Numbered from the stretch's first letter, positions 25,820 to 34,763 are shown. The stretch is 64,000 nucleotides of DNA from Paenibacillus sp. CF384 (GCF_900106745.1 NZ_FNNV01000016.1:1-64000), one strand, 5' to 3'. The notes: generated by a model not told the origin, from the sequence alone. Numbers and translations are program-made.

Positions 25820-26536
25820 ATGGAGGCATCGGCGCCATACAAAGCGCTGCTCGTTGGAGCAACCGGTCTAGTAGGTGCTTCACTGCTGCGGCAGTTGCTG
25901 CAAGACAGCAGATGCAGCGCCGTTACGATTCTCGTCCGCAGACCGCTCCGTCCTCCTGCTGACGAGAGCGGCTCGAACAGGAAGCTGACGGTGATTACAG
26001 CTGATTTCGACCGCATGGATGAGGCGCTGGCCGGCGTAGAAGCGGATATCGTCTTCTGCACGCTCGGCACAACCATTAAGAAAGCCAAGACGCAAGAAGC
26101 CTTTCGGCAGGTAGACTTGGCGTATCCGGTGGCAATTGGGGAATGGGCGGCGCGGCATGGAGCGGCGAAGATGATCATTGTTTCCGCTATGGGAGCGAAT
26201 GCATCTTCCTCGATCTTCTATAACCGAGTCAAAGGTGAGATGGAGGCGCAGCTGAGCGCACTTGGCTTGCGGGAGCTGCATATCGTGCGACCGTCTCTGC
26301 TGCTGGGGAAGCGGGAAGAGTTCAGGCTCGGGGAGAAGGCGGGTATCTTGCTCACGCCGCTGCTGAAGCTCTTCATGCAAGGCGCGCTTCGTAAGTACCG
26401 ACCTGTTGAAGCAGAGGATGTCGCGGCTTTCATGGTTAGCCTATGCCGCCAAGGTATCACGATTACGGGGCAAGAAGCGGGAACTTTCGTAAAAATCTAT
26501 GAAAATGATGCAATACACGCTAAAATACAGCTATAA
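25820..26536 (+). CDS. NAD(P)-binding Rossmann-fold protein (HTATIP2/YbjT-like oxidoreductase)
   Basis: A 238-residue short-chain-dehydrogenase-like protein. The cofactor motif GATGLVGASLLRQLL starts at about residue 13, and FCTLGTTIKKAKTQEAF, VDLAYPVAIGEWAARHGAAKMIIVSAMGAN and YNRVKGEMEAQL (a YxxxK variant NRVKGEME) follow the atypical SDR pattern. The ATG at 25820 follows AAGGTGA by 7 bases; an upstream in-frame ATG at 25790 lacks a site. Substrate unknown. It stands alone between the kinase gene and rluF. Confidence 0.85.
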   Translation: MEASAPYKALLVGATGLVGASLLRQLLQDSRCSAVTILVRRPLRPPADESGSNRKLTVITADFDRMDEALAGVEADIVFCTLGTTIKKAKTQEAFRQVDLAYPVAIGEWAARHGAAKMIIVSAMGANASSSIFYNRVKGEMEAQLSALGLRELHIVRPSLLLGKREEFRLGEKAGILLTPLLKLFMQGALRKYRPVEAEDVAAFMVSLCRQGITITGQEAGTFVKIYENDAIHAKIQL

Positions 26537-26568
26537 GAAGCACTTTTCATGCGGGGTGAACACGGCAG

Positions 26569-27264
26569 TTGAGGATTAACAAGTTTATTAGCGAAACAGG
26601 CTATTGTTCCAGACGAGAAGCAGATAAGTTGGTAGAGGGCGGACGCGTTTCCATTAATGGCGTCACGGCTGAGCTTGGCAGTCAAGCGGAGCTGGGTGAC
26701 GATGTGCGGATCGATGGGAAAGTAATCGGCGAGCAGAAAGGTCATGTCTATATTGCACTGAACAAGCCGGTTGGCATCACAAGCACAACCGAATCGCAGG
26801 TCGAGGGCAATATTGTTGAATATATCGGGCATCCGGAGCGGATCTTTCCAATTGGCCGACTGGACAAGGATTCGGAAGGGCTGATTCTGCTCACGAATGA
26901 TGGCGATATCGTCAACCGAATTTTGCGGGCGGAAGGCAAACACGAGAAGGAATATATTGTGACCGTAGATCGGCCGGTCACGCCGCGATTTCTGAAGGCG
27001 ATGAGCGAAGGTGTTCGAATACTAGGCGCAATGACGCTGCCTTGCAAGGTAGTGAAAGAAGGCGACCGCGTATTTCGGATTACGCTGACCGAAGGCAAGA
27101 ACCGACAGATTCGTCGGATGTGCCAGACATTCGACTACAACGTCAGGAAGCTTCGCCGCGTGCGGATTATGAATATTCAATTGGGACAGCTTGCGAGCGG
27201 CAAATGGCGCGACCTTACGAATGGCGAGCTGAAGGAACTGTTTACGCTGCTCAACTATCAATAA
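26569..27264 (+). CDS. rluF: 23S rRNA pseudouridine synthase RluF
   Basis: A 231-residue RsuA/RluB/E/F-type synthase. An S4 RNA-binding domain (RINKFISETGYCSRREADKLVEGGRVSING) leads to the catalytic domain with the active Asp in FPIGRLDKDSEGLILLTNDGD. The segments ALNKPVGITSTTE, HEKEYIVTVD and MNIQLG...GKWRDLT follow E. coli RluF, which modifies U2604 of 23S rRNA, more closely than RluB. Start is TTG at 26569 with GGGGTGA upstream. Terminator directly follows. Confidence 0.9.
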   Translation: MRINKFISETGYCSRREADKLVEGGRVSINGVTAELGSQAELGDDVRIDGKVIGEQKGHVYIALNKPVGITSTTESQVEGNIVEYIGHPERIFPIGRLDKDSEGLILLTNDGDIVNRILRAEGKHEKEYIVTVDRPVTPRFLKAMSEGVRILGAMTLPCKVVKEGDRVFRITLTEGKNRQIRRMCQTFDYNVRKLRRVRIMNIQLGQLASGKWRDLTNGELKELFTLLNYQ

Positions 27265-27293
27265 AGTTCGACACTTTTCCCGGGAATAAGAAG

Positions 27294-27336
27294 AAACCAA
27301 CATCGTCCGACATGGGGTCGGCGATGTTGGTTTTTT
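27294..27336 (+). terminator. Intrinsic terminator of rluF
   Basis: ACCAACATCG and CGATGTTGGT form a 10-bp stem with a further CCGAC/GTCGG inner stem, followed by six T. Confidence 0.9.
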
Positions 27337-27607
27337 GTTAATTCTAAGCGTTTATGTACGCTGTTTGATTCGTATAAACGGTCGATTTTACCTCTATAGC
27401 AAGCAATAATAACATTTGTATTCCTAGAATACATGAAGTAAAATTATATAGGATTGTAGGCGCTTTGCATAGAGGTATTCATAAAAAATATATTCAAGCA
27501 GGGTGTGCGTTTGTTAATTATTATATAGGCTTAATCACGATTCGTTGCTTAGGCATTCATGGCATACATACGGTTGCGGTCGATTATACAGAGAAGGGAT
27601 TCATTCT
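27337..27607 (+). other. AT-rich intergenic region before the MurE-like gene
   Basis: No ORF is supported here. Several -10-like TATAAT/TATATAG stretches occur, none with a convincing -35. A CATACAT segment near 27565 recalls sporulation sigma -10 elements but the upstream half does not fit. Confidence 0.4.
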
Positions 27608-29092
27608 ATGACCAGATTACAGGAGCTGCTTCAAGCGACAACGATTACCGAGTCGTTCCAGGCAGAGGATCTCACGATCAGCGGCATTTCTTATCATTCA
27701 CAGAAGGTGTCGCCGGGGCACCTATTCGTTTGTATAACAGGCTATAGCACGGATGGTCACAAATATCTGCGCGATGCGGTCAGAAGCGGCGCGGTTGCCG
27801 CAATTGTCGAGTATATCCAAGAAGATGTGCCGATTCCGCAATATGTCGTGCCGAACAGCCGCATTGCGATGGCGCAGCTGGGGGATGCTTACTTCGGTCA
27901 TCCGTCCTCAAAGCTGAAGATGATCGGCATTACGGCGACCAACGGGAAAACAAGCACGACCTATATGACCAATGCGATTCTTGAGCAGCATGGTCTCAAG
28001 ACCGGACTTATGGGGACGGTTATTATCAAAATCGATGATGTGAAAATCCCATCCGAGCTGACGACACCGGAATCGCTCGATCTGCAGTCCTATCTGGGAC
28101 AAATGGTTGATCGCGGCGTTTCGCATGTCAGCATGGAGGTTTCCTCGGCCGCGCTGGAGTCGCACCGGGTAGAGACGGTGGATTACGATATCGTGTGCTT
28201 CAATAACTTAAGCCGCGAGCATATTGATTCTCATGGGACGTTCGAGAATTATTTTGAGGCTAAGGCGAGTTTGATTAAAAAGGCTGGGGAACATAGCTAT
28301 GCTGTGCTTAACCTGGACAACGAGTATTCGGCTTCGCTGGTCGATCAGACGCGAGCAAAGGTCGTGACTTACGGTCTGAAGAGCAGCGATGGTACGCTGT
28401 ACTGCAAGGACCTGGATCTATCGACCGGACGAGCCAAGTTTACGGTTGAAATCAGGAAGCCGTTCGAGGGAGACGGAGTCGCGTATACGCCTAGCGAGTT
28501 CCGCGTTGAGCTGCGCATTCCGGGGCTGCATTCGGTCTACAACTCGATGGCGGCCATTGCAATTGCACTGCTCTGCGGCGTACCTATTGCAACGATTCAG
28601 GAAACGCTGCGGACCTTCGGCGGCGTAGAGCGCAGATTCGAGTTTATTCACGAAGATGAGTTCATTATGATCGATGATCATTTTGCCAATCCGGGGAATA
28701 TCGACGTGACGCTGGAAACGCTGCGGTATATGGACTATGAACAGTGCCATTTCGTCTATGCAATCCGTGGCAATCGTGGGCCGATCATTAATCGTGAGAA
28801 TGCAGAAGCGATCGTGAAATGGATGAACCGCCTCGAGATGAATGAAATTATCGCGACGCGCAGTGAGTCCCATGTGAACAAGAACAATACCGTTTCCGAT
28901 GAGGAAGCGGATGTGTTCATGGAAGTGATGGCGGAAGCGAACATTAACGTGAAGCTGTATCGTGAGCTGCCGGATGCGATCTCCTATGCGCTGTCGAAGG
29001 CAGAGCGCGGAGATGTAATTCTGCTAGCGGGCTGTCAAGGGATGGACCCGGGAGCGGAAATTGCGTTAAAGCTGCTGAACGATACGGAATAG
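27608..29092 (+). CDS. MurE-like Mur ligase, divergent
   Basis: A 494-residue ATP-dependent amide ligase of the MurE type. The N-terminal UDP-sugar domain has ISYHSQKVSPGHLFVCITGYSTDGH; the P-loop is GITATNGKTSTT near residue 120; TTPESLDLQ, MEVSSAALE, FNNLSREHIDSHGTFENYFEAKASL (with the Lys that is carbamylated) and GVERRFE follow. The C-terminal domain is unusual: DDHFANPGNID stands for the common DYAHTPD, and the DNPR motif that binds diaminopimelate is missing. It is outside any division/cell-wall cluster and next to an Asp/Glu racemase gene, so it may add a different amino acid. ATG at 27608 follows AGAAGGG. Confidence 0.82.
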   Translation: MTRLQELLQATTITESFQAEDLTISGISYHSQKVSPGHLFVCITGYSTDGHKYLRDAVRSGAVAAIVEYIQEDVPIPQYVVPNSRIAMAQLGDAYFGHPSSKLKMIGITATNGKTSTTYMTNAILEQHGLKTGLMGTVIIKIDDVKIPSELTTPESLDLQSYLGQMVDRGVSHVSMEVSSAALESHRVETVDYDIVCFNNLSREHIDSHGTFENYFEAKASLIKKAGEHSYAVLNLDNEYSASLVDQTRAKVVTYGLKSSDGTLYCKDLDLSTGRAKFTVEIRKPFEGDGVAYTPSEFRVELRIPGLHSVYNSMAAIAIALLCGVPIATIQETLRTFGGVERRFEFIHEDEFIMIDDHFANPGNIDVTLETLRYMDYEQCHFVYAIRGNRGPIINRENAEAIVKWMNRLEMNEIIATRSESHVNKNNTVSDEEADVFMEVMAEANINVKLYRELPDAISYALSKAERGDVILLAGCQGMDPGAEIALKLLNDTE

Positions 29093-29165
29093 GCGGTTTC
29101 GGAGCAAGGCCAAGAAGGGTAACGAATAACGAACGCTATAGATTAACTCATATAAAGTAGGTTGA

Positions 29166-29867
29166 ATGATGGAACAGAGAAGTCGGTTGGGTGTACTTGG
29201 CGGAATGGGGCCGAAGGCGACGAGCGTATTTATCGATCAAATTATCGAGAGTACGGTTGCGGACAGAGATCAGGATCATATTGATATGGTCATACTCAAT
29301 CATGCTTCGCTTCCGGATCGCACTCATGTCATTCTTGAGAATAGTCCCGAACAGTTTCTGCAGATGATTGAGAAGGATATCCGGCTGCTGGAGTATGCCG
29401 AGGTATCCAATATCGCAATTCCGTGCAACACGGCGCATTACTACGTAGACGAGATGCAGCAGATGACGCAGATTCCGATCATCAATATGGTGGAAGAGTC
29501 TATTAAGGTCATCCACGAAGCTTACGGTGATGGTTGTAAGGTCGGCATTCTTGCGACGAACGGGACGCTGCACAGCGGAATCTACAGTGAATCCGCTCGT
29601 AAGCACAAGCTGGTGCCGCATCTGCCGTCAGATGCCATGCAGCAGGATATTATGAATATGATCTACAAGGATATCAAGCGCGGCGTGCAGATCGACCCGC
29701 AGGAGCTTGAGGATATCATTCATCAGTTGATTACGGAAGATGGCTGTCAGTGCATCATTATCGCTTGCACGGAGCTGTCGATTGTTCCCCTTAGTGAAGG
29801 AACGAAGCAGCACTGTGTCGATGCGATGGATGTGCTGGTGAAGCGCTCCATTGAGCTGTCCCTGTAA
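29166..29867 (+). CDS. Aspartate/glutamate racemase family protein
   Basis: A 233-residue cofactor-independent racemase. LGVLGGMGPKATSVFIDQII is the aspartate-racemase-type start; the catalytic Cys pair is in PCNTAH (near residue 80) and ACTELS (near residue 196). GMGP and the following region fit YgeA/RacX-type broad-specificity or aspartate racemases better than MurI, and a true glutamate racemase gene begins at 63511. It follows the MurE-like gene by 73 bases with only a weak ribosome site, and a terminator follows. Together they could supply and attach a D-amino acid. Confidence 0.9.
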   Translation: MMEQRSRLGVLGGMGPKATSVFIDQIIESTVADRDQDHIDMVILNHASLPDRTHVILENSPEQFLQMIEKDIRLLEYAEVSNIAIPCNTAHYYVDEMQQMTQIPIINMVEESIKVIHEAYGDGCKVGILATNGTLHSGIYSESARKHKLVPHLPSDAMQQDIMNMIYKDIKRGVQIDPQELEDIIHQLITEDGCQCIIIACTELSIVPLSEGTKQHCVDAMDVLVKRSIELSL

Positions 29868-29871
29868 CATG

Positions 29872-29906
29872 AAAAACCGTCAGAACCCTAGGGCCCTGAC
29901 GGTTTT
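29872..29906. terminator. Bidirectional terminator
   Basis: AAAACCGTCAG and CTGACGGTTTT form an 11-bp stem with an inner CCCTAGGG, with a T run on the plus strand and A run on the left; it serves the racemase gene and the convergent motAB. Confidence 0.9.
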
Positions 29907-29909
29907 TGT

Positions 29910-30725
29910 TTATTTGGCCGCAGCAACGGATACAGTGGCATCTTTGCTGGCATCGGTATACTTCCGAATAATCGAAACTTCAACACGGCGGTTCTTGGCA
30001 CGTCCAACGTTGGATGTATTCTGCGCAATCGGGCGATACTCGCCGAAGCCGATTGTACTGAATAGATGCGGATCAAGCTTCTTATTCAGAAGCAGGATGT
30101 CCATGAAACGGATGGCCCGCATGGAGCTGAGCTCCCAGTTGGATTCGAACTCTTTATTGTTAATCGGTACGTTATCGGTATGGCCGGACACTTTCACTTC
30201 ATAATCCGGATACTTCTGCAGCATGTTGGAGATTTCAACGGCCAGCTTGCGTGATTCCGGCTTAACCTTCGCGCTGCCCGGCGAGAACAAGGAGCTGTCG
30301 GAGATCGTAATCGTTAGCTGGGATTGGTTGAGCTTCGTATCGAGCTGCGTCGTCAGACCATTCGTCTTAATGTACTGGTCGACTTGTTTCTTGAGCTTCT
30401 CGAGGTCTTCTTGTTCTTTCTGCTTCAGAGCCTCGATGTCTTTCTTCTGCATATCTTGATCGGCCTCGTGGCGTCTTGTCTTGTTAGCATCGTCCATCTG
30501 ATTGGCATTGCTGATGACAGCCGATTGTTCCAGTACGCCAACACCGCTGCTGAACGCGATATTGAAGGCTTTGCTCATATCTTGAAATTTCTTCGAATCG
30601 GTCGAGCTCATCGCATACAATACGATAAATAAGGCGAGTAATAGGGTAAGGAGATCGGCATATGGAATTAGCCAGGTTTCATCGGCATGTTCCTCGTGAT
30701 GTTCACTTTTATGCTTTTTGCTCAA
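29910..30725 (-). CDS. motB: Flagellar motor protein MotB
   Basis: Stator subunit that anchors the proton channel to peptidoglycan. The 271-residue protein has one membrane helix with the proton-carrying Asp24 in PYADLLTLLLALFIVLYAMSS, a Lys/Glu-rich coiled linker, and an OmpA-type peptidoglycan-binding domain (about 130-255) with VSGHTDNVPI and NWELSSMRAIRFM. Basic N-terminus KKHKSEHH. It overlaps the end of motA by 17 bases. Lack of polar channel residues suits proton rather than sodium use. Confidence 0.96.
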   Translation of the reverse strand: MSKKHKSEHHEEHADETWLIPYADLLTLLLALFIVLYAMSSTDSKKFQDMSKAFNIAFSSGVGVLEQSAVISNANQMDDANKTRRHEADQDMQKKDIEALKQKEQEDLEKLKKQVDQYIKTNGLTTQLDTKLNQSQLTITISDSSLFSPGSAKVKPESRKLAVEISNMLQKYPDYEVKVSGHTDNVPINNKEFESNWELSSMRAIRFMDILLLNKKLDPHLFSTIGFGEYRPIAQNTSNVGRAKNRRVEVSIIRKYTDASKDATVSVAAAK

Positions 30726-31509
30726 CGGCCTCTGCTCCCTTCTGGCTCAGTTGGATACGTTCGGTCGGAGTTAAGAAGACCGAGAGCTTCTGGTTAATCG
30801 CAATCGTGGAAACACCGGATTGAATCGACAGCAGACCTTCAACCATCATGAGGCGCAGTTCAACCTCACGCTTGGAAAGACGCTTGAGCTTATTGGCAAT
30901 GGGGTGCCACAATACATAACCGGTGAATATACCTAGAAGAGTAGCAACGAACGCGGCTGCGATCGCATGTGCGAGCTTTTCCATGTCGCTCATATCGGCA
31001 AGTGCCGCGATGAGGCCGATTACGGCGCCGAGAACCCCGAGCGTAGGTGCATACATGCCGGCTTGGGAGAAGATAAGCGCCCCTGCGCGGTGACGTTCTT
31101 CGGTTGCGGCAATGTCCTCGAGCAATACATCGCGTACGAGGTCTTGGTCGTTACCGTCTATGATCATTCGCATGCCGTTACGAAGGAACATATCTTGGAT
31201 GTCGTCTACTTTAGACTCCAGCGCAAGAAGGCCCTCACGACGTGTGATTGTTGCCCATTCCATGAAGAGTGCGATCACTTCTTCACGCGGAAGCAGATTC
31301 TGTACCGTGAAGATCATTTTGATCAGCTTCGGGAATTTCTTCAGTTCGCTCAGCGGGAAGCCGATGAAGAGCGAGGCTGCGGTTCCGACAATGATAATCA
31401 AGAATGCAGCGGGGTTAACTAGGTTGTGGATTGGGGCGCCTTTCAGCGTCATACCGACAAGAACGGCGATAAGGCCGAGCACGAGACCAATTACAGTAGA
31501 TTTTTCCAT
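30709..31509 (-). CDS. motA: Flagellar motor protein MotA
   Basis: Stator subunit of 266 residues with four membrane helices (two at 1-50, two at about 150-205) and a large cytoplasmic loop that contacts the rotor. Typical segments are PAAFLIIIVGTAASLFIGFPL, MGLIAALADMSDMEKLA-type sequence (here GAVIGLIAALADMSDMEKLAHAIAAAFVATLLGIFTGYV) with conserved Pro in MYAPTLGVLGAV. GAGGTG precedes the ATG at 31509. First gene of the motAB operon. A sigma-D promoter was sought and not convincingly found. Confidence 0.96.
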   Translation of the reverse strand: MEKSTVIGLVLGLIAVLVGMTLKGAPIHNLVNPAAFLIIIVGTAASLFIGFPLSELKKFPKLIKMIFTVQNLLPREEVIALFMEWATITRREGLLALESKVDDIQDMFLRNGMRMIIDGNDQDLVRDVLLEDIAATEERHRAGALIFSQAGMYAPTLGVLGAVIGLIAALADMSDMEKLAHAIAAAFVATLLGIFTGYVLWHPIANKLKRLSKREVELRLMMVEGLLSIQSGVSTIAINQKLSVFLTPTERIQLSQKGAEAVEQKA

Positions 31510-31543
31510 GACACACCTCGTCTAATAAGATAATAAGGACCTT

Positions 31544-31564
31544 GTAACCGAACGATTCGGTTAC
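31544..31564. other. Short perfect inverted repeat upstream of motA
   Basis: GTAACCGAA (31544-31552) and TTCGGTTAC (31556-31564) around CGA, 35 bases before motA. It may be an operator or a 5' hairpin; there is no T run. Confidence 0.45.
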
Positions 31565-31772
31565 GCCCCGGAGAACAGGGAGCAGCTGTAGACAATCTGA
31601 TGTGTCAGACTGACAAAATGAACCGCATTTCGACAATTCTATCTCTATTTATTATCGTCAGAAAGAGCGCTCAGATTAGAGCAAAATGGATGTTTTAGCA
31701 GTTTTCATCTGATTTCGTGTAAAATGAAGACATAAGAGGCGAGAATAAGAGCTGAAAGCGGGGCAATTGGAA

Positions 31773-32066
31773 ATGGGAGTTAAACATGCAAGGGAATACA
31801 GCGATATTCTAAGCGAGTTGGCGGAAGCGATGCATTCCATCGGAGATGGCTATCTGTTCTTCGAGATGGAAACGGCGGACTGGGAAGAGCTTGAGGAAGC
31901 GCAGCGAGTTGAGCTAATGGAGGCGCTCGCGGATGACGTGTTCTACGCGCTTGGCGAGGAGCCTGTCCTTCATGTAGGCGGAGGTGTCGTGGCTTACCGT
32001 CCGAAACATCACATTATTGAAGTGTCGGTGGATCAGAAGGAAATTCGGATTATCCGATTAATCTAA
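31773..32066 (+). CDS. Hypothetical protein, 97 aa
   Basis: Not recognised. An acidic soluble 97-residue protein: a helical N-terminal two thirds (EYSDILSELAEAMHSIGDGYLFFEME, DWEELEEAQRVELMEALADDVFYALGE) and a beta C-terminus (LHVGGGVVAYRPKHHIIEVSVDQKEIRIIRLI). The ATG at 31773 is preferred, 9 bases after GCGGGG; an in-frame TTG lies at 31767. The pterin dehydratase gene follows after 33 bases, so they may be co-transcribed. Confidence 0.75.
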   Translation: MGVKHAREYSDILSELAEAMHSIGDGYLFFEMETADWEELEEAQRVELMEALADDVFYALGEEPVLHVGGGVVAYRPKHHIIEVSVDQKEIRIIRLI

Positions 32067-32099
32067 GGTTGATTCTGTTCGATATGGGAGGTGCGATTA

Positions 32100-32414
32100 G
32101 TGGGCAAAATGGAGAAAATGCGTTCCGATGCAGCAGACGAGGCAATTGCGGCACTCCCCGGCTGGTCGCGCCAGGATGAGAAATGGATGCAGGGGAACTA
32201 CCGATTCGGCACGTTCGTCGAGGCGATTGCCTTCGTGGGCAAAGTTGCTGAGATTGCGGAGGCGATGAACCATCATCCGTTCATTGGCATTGACTACAAG
32301 AAAGTAACGCTGCGTTTGACGACTTGGCATGCGGGGGGCTTGACGGAGCTCGATATGCAGTCGGCGGAACGCTTTAATGAAGTCTATCGGACGTCGATTC
32401 CCGGGAACGGGTAA
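32100..32414 (+). CDS. 4a-hydroxytetrahydrobiopterin dehydratase (pterin-4a-carbinolamine dehydratase)
   Basis: A 104-residue protein of the PCD/DCoH family, which dehydrates 4a-hydroxy-tetrahydropterins. The active-site pattern EAMNHHPFIGIDYKKVTLRLTTWHAGGLTELD contains the conserved HHP and the later His in TWHAGG; the N-terminus LPGWSRQDEKWMQGNYRF is also typical. The GTG at 32100 lies 8 bases after GGGAGG. No phenylalanine hydroxylase is nearby, so the pterin it serves is unknown; a role in molybdopterin or folate repair has been suggested for orphans of this family. Confidence 0.9.
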   Translation: MGKMEKMRSDAADEAIAALPGWSRQDEKWMQGNYRFGTFVEAIAFVGKVAEIAEAMNHHPFIGIDYKKVTLRLTTWHAGGLTELDMQSAERFNEVYRTSIPGNG

Positions 32415-32522
32415 TCGGCGTTTTTTGATGCGCGCTACGCCCTATTATTGGTTGATTTGCAAGAGATGTGGGAGGATGCTTTACAAGCTAATGCGGCTAC
32501 TTTACAATAGGTGAAACTAGTG

Positions 32523-33824
32523 ATGTCAGAAAATATGACATCATATTCCAAGATTCGGGGAGCAACGGTGATGGCGGAAGCGCAGCGCATGCAAGATGGC
32601 TTGCATGAGGGTCTATATAAGGATATGATCAGTCGACTTGTTCCGTATTATCAGCCGATTCTCGCGCTGGATACCAGGCGGATTATGGGCTATGAAGCCC
32701 TTGGTCGCATTCGCTCGGGTGAAGGAGTACGGAGTGTAGGGCCTTTCTTTGCAGATAAGACCGTGCCCATGGCGGAGCAGATTCGGGTGGACCGAAACTT
32801 ACGGGAGCAGGCGCTGGCGAAGTTTGCGGCGTGTGATCCGGAGTATGGGAAGCTATTCATTAATTTAAAGCCTTCGTGGATTTATCAAACCTATGTGGCA
32901 ACCGGGGAGCTTCCGACGCTGCAGCTGCTTGATAAGTATAAGATTGACCCGCGGCGGGTCGTCATTGAAATTACCGAGGAGTCGTTTCTGGGGCCGATGG
33001 AGCAGCTGCGCGCAGTAGTGGATTTATACAGGGATTATGGATGCCTGATTGCTATCGATGATGTGGGCAGCGGGTTCAGCAGCATTGACCGAATTGCCCA
33101 AATTCAGCCGCATATTCTGAAGATCGATATCCATATGCTTCAGAGGAGCGAGTGCCACAGCGGTTACTACGGCGTGATGCGTTCCTTCTCGACATTGGCG
33201 GATCAGATCGGAGCCTCCTTGCTAGTGGAAGGCGTGGAAACCGAGCAGGACTTGCAGCGGGCGATTGAAATTGGTGCACGGTATGTGCAGGGGTATCTGT
33301 TCTCGCCTGCGGTGGCCAATTTCCGGCCGGCACTGTCGTTCGCTGGACTGCTGGAGGCTGGACTGGATCGGCGCCGGGCACGCATGCTGCATGTAGAGCG
33401 GCACTGGAGTGCGGAAGCGGAACGGGTGCAGCTGGCAGTCGATCAGGTATGGGAGGCATTCGCTAATCGCGGCTGTGCTGCGGGAGATGACTTCATTGAG
33501 GCGCTGCTGGACGGGTTGCTTCTGGCAGACTCGCCTTGCATTCGCCTCTATCTATGCAACAAAGACGGCATTCAAATGAGCGCGAATTATCAACGAGTCA
33601 GCGATGGTACGTGGGATAGAGAACCGCAATATCAGGGGCATAACTGGAGCTGGCGGCCTTATTTTATCCCATTATCCGCTCAGTTCACAGATCGGCCGCA
33701 AGCGATGGTTTCGCAGACGTATACGGATCTCGATTCCTTCGATCGCATCCGGACCATATCGGTGCCGGTTGGCAGCAGCTGCATTCTGTTTCTGGATGCG
33801 GCCGAGCTCGAGGGTGAACGCTAA
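32523..33824 (+). CDS. EAL-domain protein, YkuI-like
   Basis: A 433-residue c-di-GMP protein. The EAL domain (about 35-275) keeps the catalytic set: EAL in GYEALGRI, Asn in FINLKPSW, Glu in EITEESF, Asp pair in AIDDVGSGFS, Lys in LKIDIHML, Glu in VEGVE and QGYLFSPA. The C-terminal 150 residues match the PAS-like YkuI_C domain (RIYLCNKDGIQMSANYQR-like sequence: IRLYLCNKDGIQMSANYQ). B. subtilis YkuI binds c-di-GMP with little or no hydrolysis. The ATG at 32523 or the GTG before it follows AGGTGA. It may link c-di-GMP to motility or surface traits. Confidence 0.9.
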   Translation: MSENMTSYSKIRGATVMAEAQRMQDGLHEGLYKDMISRLVPYYQPILALDTRRIMGYEALGRIRSGEGVRSVGPFFADKTVPMAEQIRVDRNLREQALAKFAACDPEYGKLFINLKPSWIYQTYVATGELPTLQLLDKYKIDPRRVVIEITEESFLGPMEQLRAVVDLYRDYGCLIAIDDVGSGFSSIDRIAQIQPHILKIDIHMLQRSECHSGYYGVMRSFSTLADQIGASLLVEGVETEQDLQRAIEIGARYVQGYLFSPAVANFRPALSFAGLLEAGLDRRRARMLHVERHWSAEAERVQLAVDQVWEAFANRGCAAGDDFIEALLDGLLLADSPCIRLYLCNKDGIQMSANYQRVSDGTWDREPQYQGHNWSWRPYFIPLSAQFTDRPQAMVSQTYTDLDSFDRIRTISVPVGSSCILFLDAAELEGER

Positions 33825-33829
33825 TAGAA

Positions 33830-33875
33830 AAGAGCCCGCCCCGCGCATGAAGCGCTTGGGACAGGCTCTTATTTT
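33830..33875 (+). terminator. Intrinsic terminator of the EAL gene
   Basis: AAGAGCC and GGCTCTT close a hairpin with inner GCGC/GCGC pairing, followed by ATTTT. Confidence 0.75.
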
Positions 33876-33918
33876 GTCCATACGATTAATTGTCCGCGAG
33901 GGTGCGGAAGGGGGGACG

Positions 33919-34122
33919 TTAGTCTTCTGCCGACACTTTGGAGAAGAAGGATAAGCTGTATAGGGCAGCTACCCCGACAACAATGTACACGATCTTGGCA
34001 CCTACGGAATCTGACCCGTCAAAAACTTCTGAAACGACATCATACTCAAATAGCCCCACTGCCAACCAATTCAGGCCGCCGAGAATTAGGACTAATAAGC
34101 TGACGATGTTCAAAACTTTCAT
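33919..34122 (-). CDS. DUF378 small membrane protein (YuzA-like)
   Basis: A 67-residue protein with two membrane helices, LNIVSLLVLILGGLNWLAVGLF and AKIVYIVVGVAALYSLSFF. GGLNWLxVGLF and the second GVAALY motif define DUF378. AGGAGG precedes the ATG. Function is unknown; B. subtilis YuzA is of the same type. Convergent with the EAL gene. Confidence 0.9.
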   Translation of the reverse strand: MKVLNIVSLLVLILGGLNWLAVGLFEYDVVSEVFDGSDSVGAKIVYIVVGVAALYSLSFFSKVSAED

Positions 34123-34250
34123 TGGACCCGCCTCCTTTAAAAGTAATGACTCGTGACACTACTACGGATATGCGGGAGCGGGAGCTTTTAGCACGATAAA
34201 AAAGAAAGCGCCGCCCGTGTAAGGCCGCGCTGTTGTGCGTATATAGGCTA

Positions 34251-34763
34251 TCATGGCGCGTAACACATGCAGTGTACATCGACCGATCCGGTGGCTGTTT
34301 GCTTGGCATACGTGTCGGTGATGATGAATCCGGAGCGCTCGTAGGTCCGAATGGCTCGCGTGTTCCAGACATGTACTTCCAGGTCGATAATGTCGGTTGG
34401 CGCACGGTGGATCGCTTCGGCTACAATGGCTTGTACGAGCGGAAGACCGAGCCCTGTGCCACATAGGTCCGGGCGTAATCCTAAGCCGATGCGCGTTACG
34501 CCGAGCAGGGGAAAGAACTGTGCGAAACCAATTAGGCGGCCGTCGTCACTCGTCACCGCGGCATATTGCTGCTCCCGGACATAGGCATCGCCAAATTCAA
34601 TGCCGAGCTGCTGCATGACTTCCCAGGTGGACCAATTGTAGAAATCGTAGGGTGATTCATACCGCCAGGTGCTGAGCTCCTCGGCTAATGCGTCGGATAG
34701 CGGCACGACGGTGAAATGGGATTTGGCAGGCAGAGCTTGATCGGTGTCGGTGGAAGCGGTCAT
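34251..34763 (-). CDS. GNAT family N-acetyltransferase
   Basis: A 170-residue acetyltransferase. Starting from HFTVVPLSDALAEELSTWRYESPYDFYNW, a motif seen in GNAT proteins that act on small substrates or proteins, it has AAVTSDDGRLIGFAQFF, the acetyl-CoA loop RPDLCGTGLGLPLVQAIVAEAI and the C-terminal NTRAIRTYERSGFIITD. The ATG at 34763 follows AAGGAG; the ORF runs 49 codons further upstream without a site. Substrate unknown. Single gene on the minus strand. Confidence 0.9.
   Translation of the reverse strand: MTASTDTDQALPAKSHFTVVPLSDALAEELSTWRYESPYDFYNWSTWEVMQQLGIEFGDAYVREQQYAAVTSDDGRLIGFAQFFPLLGVTRIGLGLRPDLCGTGLGLPLVQAIVAEAIHRAPTDIIDLEVHVWNTRAIRTYERSGFIITDTYAKQTATGSVDVHCMCYAP

Noticed and set aside
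31629-31653. Sigma-D promoter for motAB
   Set aside because: On the minus strand TAAA and GTCGAAAT are present but the spacing is 13 rather than about 15 and the -10 has several mismatches.
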